NCBI RefSeq assembly: GCF_030272615.1
Contig: NC_081406.1
Coordinates: 173,238,861-173,302,860, forward strand
Source of the DNA: Cryptomeria japonica
Taxonomy: Eukaryota; Streptophyta; Pinopsida; Cupressales; Cupressaceae
Length of the DNA stretch: 64,000 nt
Direction: 5' to 3'
Shown: piece after piece, positions 44,725 through 56,859 of the stretch
Layout: each line of letters opens with the position of its first letter
Numbering within the stretch: position 1 is the stretch's first letter
Notes under the pieces: model-generated
Seen by the model: only the letters and a program-made list of their open reading frames with translations
The model's database searches: none
What the model was told of the DNA's origin: nothing
Translations under genes and position numbers: made by a program

Positions 44725-45340
44725 CTACACAAGATTTGAAAAAATGTCTCGATCATCAATCTCATATCTGCATTCATCAACCTTCAAATTTATACTTTCC
44801 ACTATCTTCTTCAATCTCTTATTGTAACACTGGTAGGCCCTTTTCTTAGTAGAATAACCTAAGAAGATTCCTTCATCACATATTGCATCAAAATTTCTTA
44901 TATTCCTCTCACATAATGTATCAAATTCATCGGATGTCAACTCTCCTCGCCTGTCAAATATCAAACACTCTAGACTCAATTTTGTCTCAGTCTCTACGTT
45001 AGCTTTGAATATCTTGAATTTATCCAATGCATCTAATTTCTCCCTTAGAAAGGTAACCCACATCATTCTAGAGTAGTCATCAATAAACAACATGAAATAC
45101 TCGTCACCCTACATGCTTCTCTCTTGTAGGAGCACATAATTCAGTATGAACATGATCCAATAATCCACTATATGTATATAACTTACTCTTAAACGAAGTT
45201 CTTGTTTTCTTTCCCAACTGACATTCTTTACATACCGAATTAGAAGGCTTTACAATCTTAGGAAAATCTCTAACATCTTGAGTAGAACTTATCTTTATCA
45301 TATAGTCAAAATTAACATGACACATCCTCCTATGCCACAA
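44725..45340 (-). pseudogene. E copia integrase, internal deletion
   Basis: The zinc-binding N-terminal segment reads WHRRMCHVNFDYM ... CKECQLGK (45338-45215). The catalytic core begins MLFIDDYSRMMWVTFLREK (first Asp in DDY) and reaches FDRRGELTSDEF with the second Asp (about 44960). The next residues, CERNIRN, jump straight to FDAICDEGIFLGYSTKKRAY, which normally lies well downstream. About 100 residues, including the third catalytic acid Glu, appear deleted near 44885-44900. A frameshift near 45100 separates the two halves. Confidence 0.85.
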
Positions 45341-45502
45341 CCAACTTTATTCTATCTGAGCAATCAAACAACTTTTATCATCGACATTCAAGTGAAAGAT
45401 ATTACTTTTAGTCTTTGTCCCTGATGCAATCTCTATTCTGGAGGCATTCAAAATCTTGCATTTACCATTGTTGAATTTCAAATTGTATCCCTTGTCAACC
45501 AT

Positions 45503-45790
45503 TTATCCAACACTCAAAAGATTAGGCTTCAAACCTTCAACATACAAGACATCATCAGTATTATTCTTACCATCAAAGGAAATAGAACCTCTACTATGGA
45601 TCACACAAGGTTTATCATCTCCAAATCTCACTATACCACCATCATATCTCTCCATACTCACAAATTTTCTTTTATCACCTGTCATATGATGTGAACAACC
45701 ATTTTCTATTACCCATTCATATTTCTCTTTAATCTTAGTAGTCAAAGCTTTCTCCTCAATAATGCAGCTTGTAGAATTCACTGGTACCAA
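45503..45790 (-). pseudogene. E copia aspartic protease region
   Basis: Minus strand: YEWVIENGCSHHMTG and then DKRKFVSMERYDGG, VRFGDD, ISFDGKN and VLYVEGLKPNLLSV. In plant copia elements the active site reads D-S-G in WxxDSGCSxHMT. Here it is E-N-G, so the catalytic Asp is replaced. The downstream L-K-x-N-L-L-S-V is the standard start of the gag-pre-integrase segment. Confidence 0.82.
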
Positions 45791-45849
45791 ATCATCTTCC
45801 TTGATAACAATGAATGCAAATTATTCTTCTAAATTCCCATTGTTTGATT

Positions 45850-46820
45850 CTTCATTTGTTACACCTTCACCAACAACATAGTAACATCTCTTCTAATATA
45901 TGTATTTCCACTTAGGCTTATAGGGCTTATCATACTTGTCATGCTTATCATATCTATCATTCTTATCAGATCTATCATGCCTTTCAAATTTATCATGCTT
46001 ATCATATCTAGACATTTTTTTAGGGCATCTAGAAGTAAAATATTGTATCTTATTACAAGAGAAACAATACAAAGGTAAATTTCCATCATACTTACTGACT
46101 CCTTTAGGTAATCTCCAAGCAATAAGTGCTTCAAGCTCATCCAACTCCCTTTCCCAGATCATATTTCTATTTCCCGGATATAGAGGCTTTAAATGCAGTC
46201 TCAGATTTACGATGTGATTCTCTAAATTCCTTCAACTCAAATGCAACAAGCTTCCCAACTAACATATATCTTGTCACAGTAGTCACACTTCAGATCTCAT
46301 TAATAGTAGCAACTTTAGCTTTGTAAGAATAACGCAAGGATCTCAACACTTTAGCAACAATCTCATCTTCCTCAAGGGTTCCACCAAGACATTTGATATT
46401 CATAACAAGTTCATTCACCTTAGCCATAAAGGATGTTATATTCTCATCTTCTCCCATTTTCAATGTCTCATGTTTCCCTTTCAAACTCTCCAACTTCACA
46501 ACTTTAACTTGTGCATCTTCTTCATACAAGGTCTCTAACGTTTTCTATATCTCATGTGCAGTCCTCAAACCCATCACATTAGTCATTTCTGAATTAGTCA
46601 AGGCACTTAGAGATGTTTCCTTAGCTCTTATATTATGTTCAGCTTCCTTGATTTCATCAGTAGTAACTGGTCCATTTGGAGGAACATTATAGACATTCTT
46701 TGTTATCCTCCAATAATCTTCTTCAAGACCCTTCAAATGAACTTCTATATGATCCTTCCAAATGGTATAATTCTTTCAATAAAATTGAGGAATCTCCTTC
46801 TTTAACAAATGGGTTGTCAT
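45850..46820 (-). pseudogene. E copia Gag with one degenerate CCHC knuckle
   Basis: From ATG 46820 (MTTHLLKKEIPQF) the minus strand shows typical copia Gag: IWKDHIEVHLKGLEEDYW, EAEHNIRAKETSLSAL, LKMGEDENITSFMAKVNELV and LEEDEIVAKVLRSL. Stops near 46775, 46545 (Trp position) and 46290, and a frameshift before 46162, break it. The zinc knuckle CFSCNKIQYFTSRC (about 46030-46075) has Tyr in place of the zinc-binding His. It is followed by an Asp/Lys/His-rich tandem (RYDKHDK units, 45930-46015). This is a conventional copia Gag, clearly unlike the coiled-coil, multi-knuckle Gag of A and D. Confidence 0.85.
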
Positions 46821-46862
46821 ACCAGATCTCCTCAAATAGTTAATCTTCTTCTGGAGGATCTA

Positions 46863-46874
46863 GCTCTGATACCA
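46863..46874 (-). promoter_or_regulatory. Primer-binding site of E
   Basis: The minus strand reads TGGTATCAGAGC, exact initiator-Met tRNA-type site, two bases from the LTR end at 46877. It is the same priming class as A1, A2 and D. Confidence 0.88.
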
Positions 46875-46876
46875 CT

Positions 46877-48212
46877 TATCAGCAATAAAAAGGAAGGAAA
46901 AGTGAGAGGGGGGGTGAATCAATTTTCACCAGCTTAAACGGATTAAGTAGAATGTCATATCTGATCAACTACATAAAATAGAATGATAAGAAAAATAATA
47001 GCAACACACATAACACTGATATTTTGATGTGAAAAAGCCGATTAAGGAAAAAACCACGATGGGAACCTGCCCACAATAAGATGATACTCTGTAGTAGTAT
47101 GTGTAAATATTACAATGGGGAATGCACATGCATTCAAGAACACTACCTAGAGATCACTACTCAAATTAAAATGACCCAAAAGGCTACAATCCTCAGGGAA
47201 GGTTCACTACATTACAATAAAATTTGGATTACAATCCAGTTAGGATGAACTGCAAAGATAACATTTGCTAATGCCTACTGACAGTTCCGGTTAAGCACAT
47301 TTGTCTACCCCGTAACAATCTCTACTCAGTACACCACACCAAAAGATAAATTCACTTGTTCACACATACACCACTCTCTAATAATGCAAACACAACACCC
47401 ATACATCATTGAACCATAAATATAACACCTATTTATACAGTTCATCAACCTTGAATACAAGGTCGACCAAACCCTTAACACCTAATTATAAAATTATATC
47501 ACATGATTCATAAGTTAACCCCCAAACCAATACAATGCCATAGAAAACATAGCATGGACCCAAATGATCTCCTCGAACATGAACCATCACCAAAAATCTC
47601 ACCAAGATCAACCATAATACCCTACACCACAAAAAATACTGCATAATATGAAGAATATCACCGAACCTATAAGATCTTCAATAACTTACACGAGGATCAA
47701 TGAAAACCACCAAAATAAATAGGACATGATTATGAAACACCGACAAGAGCATTAGAACCATCTGCAATAGCTGCACCAACACCACTTATTCAAATCTTCA
47801 TTGATCAACATGCTAACACTCAAGAACATTTATCAGTAGCAACTTGGATAAGAAAGATAGCTTGTGGAGCATAAAATAATGAACCATTTGAAATGAAGAT
47901 ACACATGAACATCCCAAACACTCTCCCAAATCTACAACACAAGATATAATCATACCGGAGAACAACTAATCAAACACTAGAACATTGCAACACTGAATAT
48001 TGAAAACTAATCTCCATACCAGAATCCTTAACTTGATTAGAACATTAGATAACATCATGGAATCAATAAAGAATGAATTATCTCTATTTGATTTAGCATT
48101 GCAAACAAATAAACCAACCAGATTGACTCACTACAAACATCAGATCACCAAAACACAAGAATACGTTGACATCAATGAAAATAACATATCCTAGCAGCAA
48201 CAATATCCAACA
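46877..48212 (-). repeat. E 5' LTR
   Basis: 1,336 bp. The outer end reads TGTTGGATATTG on the minus strand (48212). The inner end is mutated (TATCAGCAATA on plus, versus TGTTGACAATA at 16191). It contains TATG at 47098-47101 without insertion, i.e. the empty site of transposon F1. ACATG (48213-48217) follows. Confidence 0.87.
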
Positions 48213-48217
48213 ACATG

Positions 48218-51200
48218 TGTTATAACAATTCATATGAAACCTTAGGATATCATATGACCCCTTAGGACTCCATATGACCCCTTAGGACACCAATATATGA
48301 TCAGGGTCATCTCATGTAGGAGGATGTTAAAAGGGGTCATATGGTGTCCTAAGGGGTCATATGGTGTTGTTAGGGGTCATATGGTGTCCTAAGGGCCCAC
48401 ACATGTGTTAGAACACCATATGACCCCTTAGGACACCATATGACTCATTAGAACATCATATTGTCCCAAGGGGTCATATTTTGTCATAAGGGGTCATATC
48501 AAGTACTAGGATATTAAAAGTGGTCATATGGTGTCCTAAGGGATCATACAATGTCATTATGGGTCATATGGGGTCCTAAGGGCCCACACATGAGTTAGAA
48601 CAACATATTACCCCTTACAACACCATTTGACCCCTTAGGACACCATATGACCCATTAGGACATCATATTGTCCTAAGGGGTCATATGGTGTCATAAGTGG
48701 TCATGTCATGTACTGAGATATTAAAAGGGGTCATATGGTGTCCTAAGGGGTCATTAGGACATAATATTGTCCTAAGGGGTCATATGGTGTCATAAGGGGT
48801 CATGTCATGCATTTGGATGTTAAAAGGGTCATATAGTGTCCAAAGGGGTCATAAGACATCATATGACACCTTAGGACACCATCTAACACCTAACGACACC
48901 ATATGGTGTCCTGAGTGGTCATATGGTGACACAAGGGGTCATGTCATGAACTAGGATGTTAAAAGGGGTCATATGGTGTCCTAAGGGTTCATAGAACACC
49001 ATATGACCCCTTAGAACACCATATTACCCCCAACAACACCATATGGTGCCCTAAGGGATCATAAAACACCATATGAACCGTTAGGACACCATATGAACCC
49101 TTAGGACACCATATCACCCCTAACAACAAAATATGGTGTCATAAGGGGTCATGTCATGTAAAAAAATGTTAAAAGGGTCATATGGGGTTCTAAGGGATCA
49201 TAAGAGACCATATGGCTCTTTAGGACACCATGTGGTATCACAAGGGCTCATGCCAGGTACTAGGATGTTAAAAGGGATCATATGGTATCCTAAATGTTCA
49301 TATTGTTTCCTAAGGGGTAATAGAACATCATATGACCCCAAATGACACCATATGGTTTCCTAAGGGGACACGATATTACCCTTTAGGAGACCATATGACC
49401 CCTAACGATATTGTATGGTGTCCTAAGGGGTCATAGGATGCCATATGACTCCTTACGACACCATATATCCTCTTAGGACACCATATGACCCCTTAAGACA
49501 CCATATGATCCCTTAAGATACCATATGATCCCCAATGACACCATATGGTTTCCTAAGGTGTCATATAGTGCCTTAAGGGGAAATGTCATGTACTAGGATG
49601 TTAAAAGGGGTCATATGGTGTCATGAGGGGTCAGTCATAGGACACCATATGACCCCTATCAATAGTTTATGGTGACCTAAGGAGTCATATGTTGTCCTAA
49701 GGGGTCATAAGACATCACATGTCCCCTTAGGCAACCATATAACCCCTTAGAACACCATATGGTTCCCTAAGGGGCCATATGGTGTCTTAAGGGGTAATGT
49801 TGTGTATAAGGATGTCAAAATGGGTCATATGGTGTCCTAAGGGACCATAGGACACCACATGACCCCTTAAGACACCATATGAGTCCTTAAGACACCATAT
49901 GACCCCCTACAAAACCATATGGTGTCTTAAGGGGTCATATGGTGCCTTAAGGGGCCATGTCATGTACTAGGGTGTTAAAAGGGGTCATACGATGTCCTAA
50001 GGGGTCACATGACACCCTTAATAACACCATATGACCCCTTAGGATGCCATATGAACCCTTAGGACACCATATGACCCCTAACGACACCGTATGGTGTCCT
50101 AATGGGTCATAAAGACCACATGACCCCTTAGAACACCATATGGCCCCTTAGGGCACCGTATGGCCCCTTAGGACACCATATGGTTCCCTAAGGGGTCATA
50201 TGCTATCTTAAGGGGTAATATCATGTACTAGGATGTCAAAAGGGGTAATATGGAATTTTAATGGGTCATAGGACACCATATAATCCCTTAGGATACCATA
50301 TGAATCCTCAAGACATCATATAAACCCTTATGACACCATATGGTGTCCTAAGGGGTCATATGGTGCCTTAAGGGGTCATGTTATGTACTAAGATGTTAAA
50401 ATGAGTCATATGGTGTCCTAAGGGGTCACATGACACCATATGAGCCCTAACAATACCCAATGACCCCTTAGGACACCATATGACCCCTAACGACACCATA
50501 TGGTGTCTTAAGGGGTCATATGGTGTCCTAAGGGCTCATAGGACACCATATGTCCCCTTATGACACCATATGGCCCTTTAGGACACCATATGACCTCTTG
50601 GAACACTGTATGACCTCCTAAGGGGTCATATGGTGCCTTAAAGGGTAATGTCATGTACTAGGATGCGAAAAGAGGTCATATGGTGTCTCAACCCTATGAC
50701 CCCTTAGGACACCATATGATTCCTTAGGACACCATATGACCCCCTATGATACCATATGGTGTTTCAAGGGGTCATATGGTGCCTTAAGGGGTCATATCAT
50801 GTACTAGGATGTTAAAAGGGGTCATATGGTGTCCTAAGGGGTCATAGGACACCATATGATCCCTTCGAACACCATATGACCCCTAATGATACCCTATAAC
50901 CCCTTAGGACACCATATGACCCCTTAGGACACCATATGACCCCTAATGACACCATATGATGTACAAAGGTATCATATGGTGTCCTAAGGGGTCATAGGAC
51001 ACCATATGTCCCCTTTGGATACCATATGAACCCTTAGAACACCATATGTTCTCTTAGGTATGGTTCCTTAAGGGGTAATGTAGTCTACTAGGATGTCAAA
51101 AGGGGTCGTATGGTGGCTCAAGGGGTCATGGGACACCATATGACCCCTTAAGACACCGTATGACCTACAATGACACCATATGATGTCATAAGGGGTCATA

Positions 51201-52255
51201 TGATGCCTTAAGAGGTCATCCCATGTACTAGGATGTTAAAAGGGGTCATATGGTGTCCTAAGGGGTCATAAGACACCATATGACCCCTTCAAACACCATA
51301 TGAACCCTTAGCAAACCCCTTAGGACACCATATGACCTCTAAAGACATTGTATGGTGTCCTAAGGGTTCATAGGACACCATATGGCTCCTTAGGACACCA
51401 TATGACCTCTTAGGACACCATATTATTCTCTAAGGGGCAATATGGTACCTTAAGGGGTAATGTCATGTATTGGAATGTCAAAAGGGGTCATATGATGTCC
51501 TAATGGGTCATAGGACACCATATGATCCCTTAGGACACCATATGACTCCTTAGGACACCATATGACCCCCTATGACACCATATGGTGTCCTGAGGGGTTA
51601 TATGGTTCCTTAAGGGGTCATGTCATGTACTAGGATGTTAAAATGCATCATATGGTGTCTTAAGGAGTCATAGGACACCATATGACCCCTAACGACACTA
51701 TATGGTGTCCTAAGGGGTCATATTGTGTTTTAATAGGTCATGGGACACCATATATCCTCTTAGGGGTCATATGGCTTCTTAAGAGTTAAATTTGTGTACT
51801 AGGATGTCAAAAGGGGTCATATGGTGTCCTAAGGGTTCGTAGGATACCATGTGACCCCCAATGACACCATATGTTGTCATAAGGGCTCATGTCATATACT
51901 AGGATATTAAAAGGGGTCATAGGATGCCATATGACCCCTAACGACACCTTGTGACATCTTAGGACACCATATGACCCCTAATGACACTATATGGTGTACA
52001 AAGGGGTCATAGGACACCATATGTCCCCTTAGAATACCATATGGTCCCTTAGGACACCATATGACCTCTTAGAACACCATATGGTGCCCTAAGGGGTCAT
52101 ATGGTGCCTTAAGGGGTAATGTCGTGTAATAGGATGCCAAAAGGGGTCATATGGTGTCCTAAGGGGTCATAAGACACCATATGACCCCTAAGGACACCAT
52201 ATGGTGTCCCAAGGGGTTGTATGGTGCCTTAAGGGGTCATGTCGTGTGGTGTCTT
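48218..52255. repeat. Satellite of a 20-bp unit in both orientations, ~4 kb
   Basis: Unit GGGGTCATATGGTGTCCTAA and its reverse complement TTAGGACACCATATGACCCC alternate irregularly throughout; each carries the palindrome CATATG. A punctuating motif, (ACTAGGATGTTAAAAGGGG or ...GTCAAAAGGGG), recurs near 49588, 49801, 49960, 50221, 50382, 50650, 50798, 51082, 51220, 51463, 51624, 51791 and 52122. GTTAAAA and GTCAAAA forms alternate in the right half, giving a higher-order period of about 330-430 bp. No coding sequence. It is the right half of the array split by E. Confidence 0.92.
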
Positions 52256-52259
52256 ATGG

Positions 52260-52560
52260 TGTCCATTTCTCTCCCTCTCTCTCCCCTTTGTTGTTCCTCT
52301 ACCCCTTGCTCACTATACCTCTTTCTCTCCCTCTCTCCTTATTTCTCTCCTCAACCCCTCTCTCTCCCCCCTTCTCTCTCTCTCTCTCTCCTTATCTATC
52401 TCTCTATCTCACACTCTGTCTCTCTTTCTTTGTCTTTGTCTCTCTCTCTCTCCCCTTCCCCCCCTCTATCTCCCTTTCTCCTTCTCCCCCCTCCCCATCT
52501 CTCTCTCCTTCTCTCTCTCTTACTATTCCTCTCTATCTTCCTCAATTATCTCTCTCACTT
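52260..52560. repeat. Impure CT/CCT microsatellite
   Basis: About 300 bp of CTCTCC, CCCCTTC and TCTCT runs on the plus strand. All three frames give long Ser/Leu/Pro ORFs that are artefacts. It resembles the tracts inside F1 (17793-18310) and lies between the satellite and the F2 transposase remnant. Confidence 0.88.
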
Positions 52561-52875
52561 TGCCTATGTGTAAACAAATCGGATATTAGATATCCAATTT
52601 GTTTCCATTAAGGCGCCAATGTTCAAAAAATGGGTACTAATGGGAATTTTTTGTAGCCCATAGGAAAACTATGAATAAAAATTAGATATCCAGTTTTTGC
52701 ACCACACAAAATAGGTTTGTGGGTGATGTTTGTGCATTCAAACGGCCCACATATTCGTGTTGCAAGCAACAATCATGAGTTTTTAGATAGACGGTGATAA
52801 AATTCTTCTTTTGGGAGAATCTTGGAGACAAATTTGTCATTCTCAATCATTTAGGAGCATATTTGTGGAGGTATA
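52561..52875. other. Spacer before the F2 transposase remnant
   Basis: No gene seen. TTAGATATCCA occurs twice (near 52586 and 52682). No inverted terminus like that of F1 is recognisable, so F2's left end is undefined. Confidence 0.4.
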
Positions 52876-55800
52876 ATGGGGAGAAGCAGTCGTTGAAAGC
52901 ATAAACATAAAATAGAGCTTTCAAATGAGCAAATTGGAGCATATAGACAAAGAGATAGAGAAGGTCATAGGAGGAGAAGATAAGGTATTCCAAATATTGG
53001 TGAATCCTTTACAAATGTTACTTCAAGTGAAGAGGAAATTGAATTTGAAAATGTTGAGAAAGTTATTGAACGTGAAAACGAAAATGTAGATTTTGATATT
53101 GGAAATGTTGAACATGATATTCAAATTAAGAATGAGAATGTTGAAATAGATATTGAAAATGTTCAACATGATATTGAATTTAGGAATGAAAATGTAGATA
53201 TTGAAAGTGAAAATGTGGGAATTGACAATGAAGGTGAAAATTTGGGTGTTGACATTGAAGGTGAAAATTTGGGAATTGACATTGGAGGTGAAAATTTGGG
53301 CAATTTTGACATTGAAGGTGGAATTGTTCAACCAAGTGAACAATATGTAAGACTGAATTACATGAGAAATGAAGACCCTCTCATGGATGAAAGACAAATT
53401 CCAAATTCAAGACCTTCAAGAACCCCAAAATGGCTACCTTAAATTCATGAGAACATTATTGACGATCTTGAAGGCAAGAGGTCAACATGAGGCGTTTGGT
53501 TGTGGGCTACACAACTTTTCAAGCAATATTTTAGCAATAAGTCATTGGCCGAGCAATGCCAACTATTTTTTCAATTGCTAAAGATGTATAATATGAGACC
53601 ATTGCTAGCCAAATTGAAGATTCATATGAACAAGAAGATGGAGAAAAATTATATAATTATCAAAAATATTTTTACTGCTCTCAATTTTATTGGAAAGAAT
53701 AGCAAGGAAAAAGATAAGAGAGGCGCTTGAAGAGTTATTACAACCTCCTTAGTAATCCATCAATTGAGGAAGGCTCATTTTATGAGACAAACTTGTGTTG
53801 ATTCGAACATAAACAATAAAAATTTGGATAGAGAACTTGCAAGAAGAGAAAGACTCGATAATCCCCTTCAACATGATACATGAACTTTTGGTGGGAGGCT
53901 TCCACGTGTTGATAAAAAGTTGACCGACAATGTGAAGAAGGAAATTCAATAATTTTGGCACTCTAATTCTATAGTATCACCCAATGTAAAAGATGTTTTA
54001 AAGTTAAGAATTGGCAACTAAGACCACACACCACATCCCAAACATTTCTTGGAATCAAGCCAAACAATGTTGTACAATTTTTTTTGTGAAACACACCCAA
54101 CTTTGCAAATATCGTAAAGGGCCTTTGAATCTTTGAAGCCATTTTATTGTGTACCTCTTAAGATTCATAATACTTGTTGTTGCAAATACCATGTGGAGTT
54201 TTCAATGTACCATGAACTTTTATGTTATATTCGTTTTACGATGCATAGTAATGATATATTGCAAGAGTGTGGTGCACTGCAATTTCCAAGATCATCAAAA
54301 GACTTGCTAGATCTTTTTTTTATGTCCTATAGATGATGGATGTTTTTTTTACAGAAAGTATTATTTGAATGAGAAGTGCTCACAATTTGGTGGGCTGACA
54401 AATTTTGTTTCATGTTTTCATGAGGGCAGCAAACATGAGTTTGGAAAGAATATTTTTGAGAAAAAAAGATATGAGATAGTGAAATATACTTTGAATAGTG
54501 AAGGTGAAGGTTCTAGACGTGAGTTGGTCTCTACAGAAGTTAGTGTTGCTGATTTTATTTTGGATTTTAAGGAAAATATTTTCTACAAGTATGCAAGGCA
54601 CACCCATAGGTCTTAGTGGTTGGATCAATAGCTTAGGATGAGCAAGAAATCTTTCCCGATTGGCACTATTATATTGGTAGTCAATTTTGCAAAAAACTAT
54701 ACATTGCAACCAGAAAATGAGGTATAGGATCAGTATTACGTTTCAATTCAAACTTCTATTTTTATTCACATAACATATAGACATGCCTCTGATAGTACAG
54801 AAGAGGATAGGAAGATAATCAAGGAGTATTATTTCTATATGAGTGATGATAGATCTCACTCCTTCGAGTATGTGCAACATTGTTTTGAGAATTTTTTTGA
54901 GTTTTTGTTGGAGAAAGGTATTGCAATAGACCGACATCTCATATGTTTAGATAACTGCATGGGTCAATTCAAGAATGCTTGTATGTTTTACTAGTTGAGT
55001 ATAATGCATGTAGAGAGATGTGTACCTCATATTTGGAGTTTTTTTTAAGTAGGGCATGGGAAGGGGGAGCATGATGGAGTAGGTGCATATTTGAAAAGAG
55101 ATCTAGTTATGGAGAAATTGAGGATTCCAGGTGTAAAATTATTTGATTCATGTTTGATTGTTGATTGGTGTAGTACAGTAATGTCACGAGGAAGGACTCT
55201 TGATTCAATAGTGCGCAAATTCTTTTGGTTGGTTGAGGAGGGCATAGTGGGAGATAGATTGGATTGTCAAAAAATTAAAGATGCATTCATTTCACAACTC
55301 AGATGAAAGTACATGGACCATTTGGACATAAGAATTGGCTTGTTTTTGTTAGAGTTGTGTTCAGGTATGATTGGGATCAACGAGAGTCAAGTGAGTGGGT
55401 TGATGCATGGGTTCCACAATATCTAACTCCTTTATCTAAAACAATATCCATGTCAAATGATGACATGGAAAGTTCAATTGAGTATGTCCATCTTTCAGAT
55501 CTTCTAGAGACAAGACATTTTTTTCAGTGATTGCATCGTAGGGGAATGAAGAGAGATCAAACTATTGGTTGGCACAGTTTGTACAGGGAAAGAAAAAGCT
55601 AACACAACCAGTGACAGATGATGATGAGTTCTCATATCCTACAGGTTCAATTGTTGTTGCAAGAACTTGGTTACAAACATACATGATTAGAAAGAATGGC
55701 ATACCTACATTTGAAGACTATGAGAGACACAAAACCATTCTCATGTATTCGCACCTTATTATAGCCACAAAAGTCAAGTTGTTGAAGCATCAAGCAAAAT

Positions 55801-55898
55801 CGAAGAAAAAATAACTATGGATAGTGACTAGTGTCAATCATGAAGCAATACTAGATACTCTTAAGCTAAGAGATGAACCTTCGGGCACACTTGAGTAG
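52876..55898 (+). pseudogene. F2: second copy of the DDE-type transposase, decayed
   Basis: From ATG 52876 (stop already at codon 7), a basic start (LSNEQIGAYRQRDREGHRRR) is followed by a long acidic Glu/Asn/Asp repeat (ENVDIE and GENLGIDI units, 53030-53335). Then comes a region homologous to F1: NTCCCKYHVEFSMYHELL (54165-54225), a Ser/Glu-rich block, VNFAKNY near 54680, DDRSHSFEYVQ near 54845, LDNCMGQFKNA near 54945, and VGHGKGEHDGVGA near 55050. The first presumed catalytic Asp is Asn here (54683). The C-terminal block matches F1's end (SSEWVDAWVPQYLTPLS; AILDTLKLRDEPSGTLE, stop 55896). Several frame breaks. It retains the segment (54950-55060) that is most damaged in F1. No termini found. 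Confidence 0.72.
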
Positions 55899-55919
55899 CA
55901 GATCTTTACTATCTCTTCT

Positions 55920-56500
55920 TTTTTTTTATCATGCATTTTATCTCAAATAATGATCAAAAAAACTTTATGTACAAGTTTTTTAGGTGTATATTAAGGATTC
56001 TTAAAATGCAGGTCCTTTTTGATGAACAATACTACTACATCATGATTTTTGCATCAATGTAGTGGGTACACTCGATATAATTCATATAATCCTACCTCTT
56101 CATTTATTATCAGGCTTTTCATTTCAAACAATAATCATAAAACCTTTATGTTCATGTTTTTTAATATGTAGATTAACAATTCTTAAAAATGCAGGTATTT
56201 TTGATGATATACAATACTAATGCATCGACATAGTGGGTACACTCGATATAATTTGAAGGGACATATCTTCACGGTATATAATCCCACCTATCCATTTATT
56301 ATCATGCATTTCATTTCAAATAATGATCATAAAACATTTATGTTCACACTTTTTATGTGTTGATTAACAATTCTTAAAAATACAAGTCTTTTGATGATAT
56401 ACAATACTATTGCATCACGATTTTTGCATCGACATAGTGGGTACACTCGATATAATCCCACCTCTCCATTTATTATAATGTTTTTTTGTTTAGATTAACA
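55920..56500. repeat. ~180-bp tandem repeat downstream of F2
   Basis: Blocks containing TTATTATCATGCATTTYATC, TTTATGTTCA, TTAACAATTCTTAAAAATGC and TAGTGGGTACACTCGATATA repeat about three times, block starts near 55926, 56107, 56297 and 56472. No coding sequence. Confidence 0.82.
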
Positions 56501-56631
56501 TTTATTAAAAATGTAGGTCTTTTTTATGTTGTTCACATTGCTTATGTTGGTCTTCATTTATATGCAGACATCGCTCTACGTAAGCTTTGCTCTTAGGACA
56601 TGAAGATAATTGATGCACATGAAGTGGGATG

Positions 56632-56855
56632 TTCTATTTGTATATGAATACATTGATGTAACTTTGTTACGACGATATATCATATATTTGTACATGAGTA
56701 TAAATACATACAATGCATTTACACATGAGCACATTGGTGTAGTTGTATTGAAGATATATAATGTATTTGTACATGAATAAATTGGTTTCTTTGTATTCAT
56801 GATATACAATGTATCTGTACATGAGTACATTGGTGTAGGTGTATTGATAATGATG
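56632..56855. repeat. 48-bp minisatellite
   Basis: Units such as ACATTGGTGTAGTTGTATTG ... ATACAATGTATYTGTACATGA recur at 48-bp spacing, about four to five copies. Repetitive Tyr/Met/Cys-rich ORFs on the minus strand here are by-products. Confidence 0.82.
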
Positions 56856-56859
56856 AAAA

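Larger units (their letters stand above)
16191..48212 (-). mobile_element. Ty1-copia retrotransposon E, split by three younger elements
   Basis: A minus-strand copia element. Its 5' LTR is 46877-48212, primer site 46863-46874, gag and pol remnants 46820 down to 43721, 3' UTR 29263-29042 and 3' LTR 29041-16191. The 5-bp duplication ACATG is at 16186-16190 and 48213-48217, within the 20-bp satellite. F1 (16414-27907) sits in its 3' LTR, D in its 3' UTR, and A2 in its reverse transcriptase. The rest of reverse transcriptase and RNase H, expected between D and A2, is absent. The polyprotein is heavily mutated, so the element is dead. Confidence 0.85.

Noticed and set aside
45936-46326. Plus-strand Ser/Leu-rich ORFs opposite E Gag
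   Set aside because: Shadows of the minus-strand Gag and its Asp/Lys/His repeat.
48218-52255. Repeat array that might suggest CRISPR
   Set aside because: No spacers: units are contiguous, variable and in both orientations, and the context is eukaryotic transposons.
52181-52611. Three overlapping Ser/Leu/Pro-rich ORFs of 116-136 codons
   Set aside because: Again translations of a CT-rich tract, starting in the satellite; no domain.
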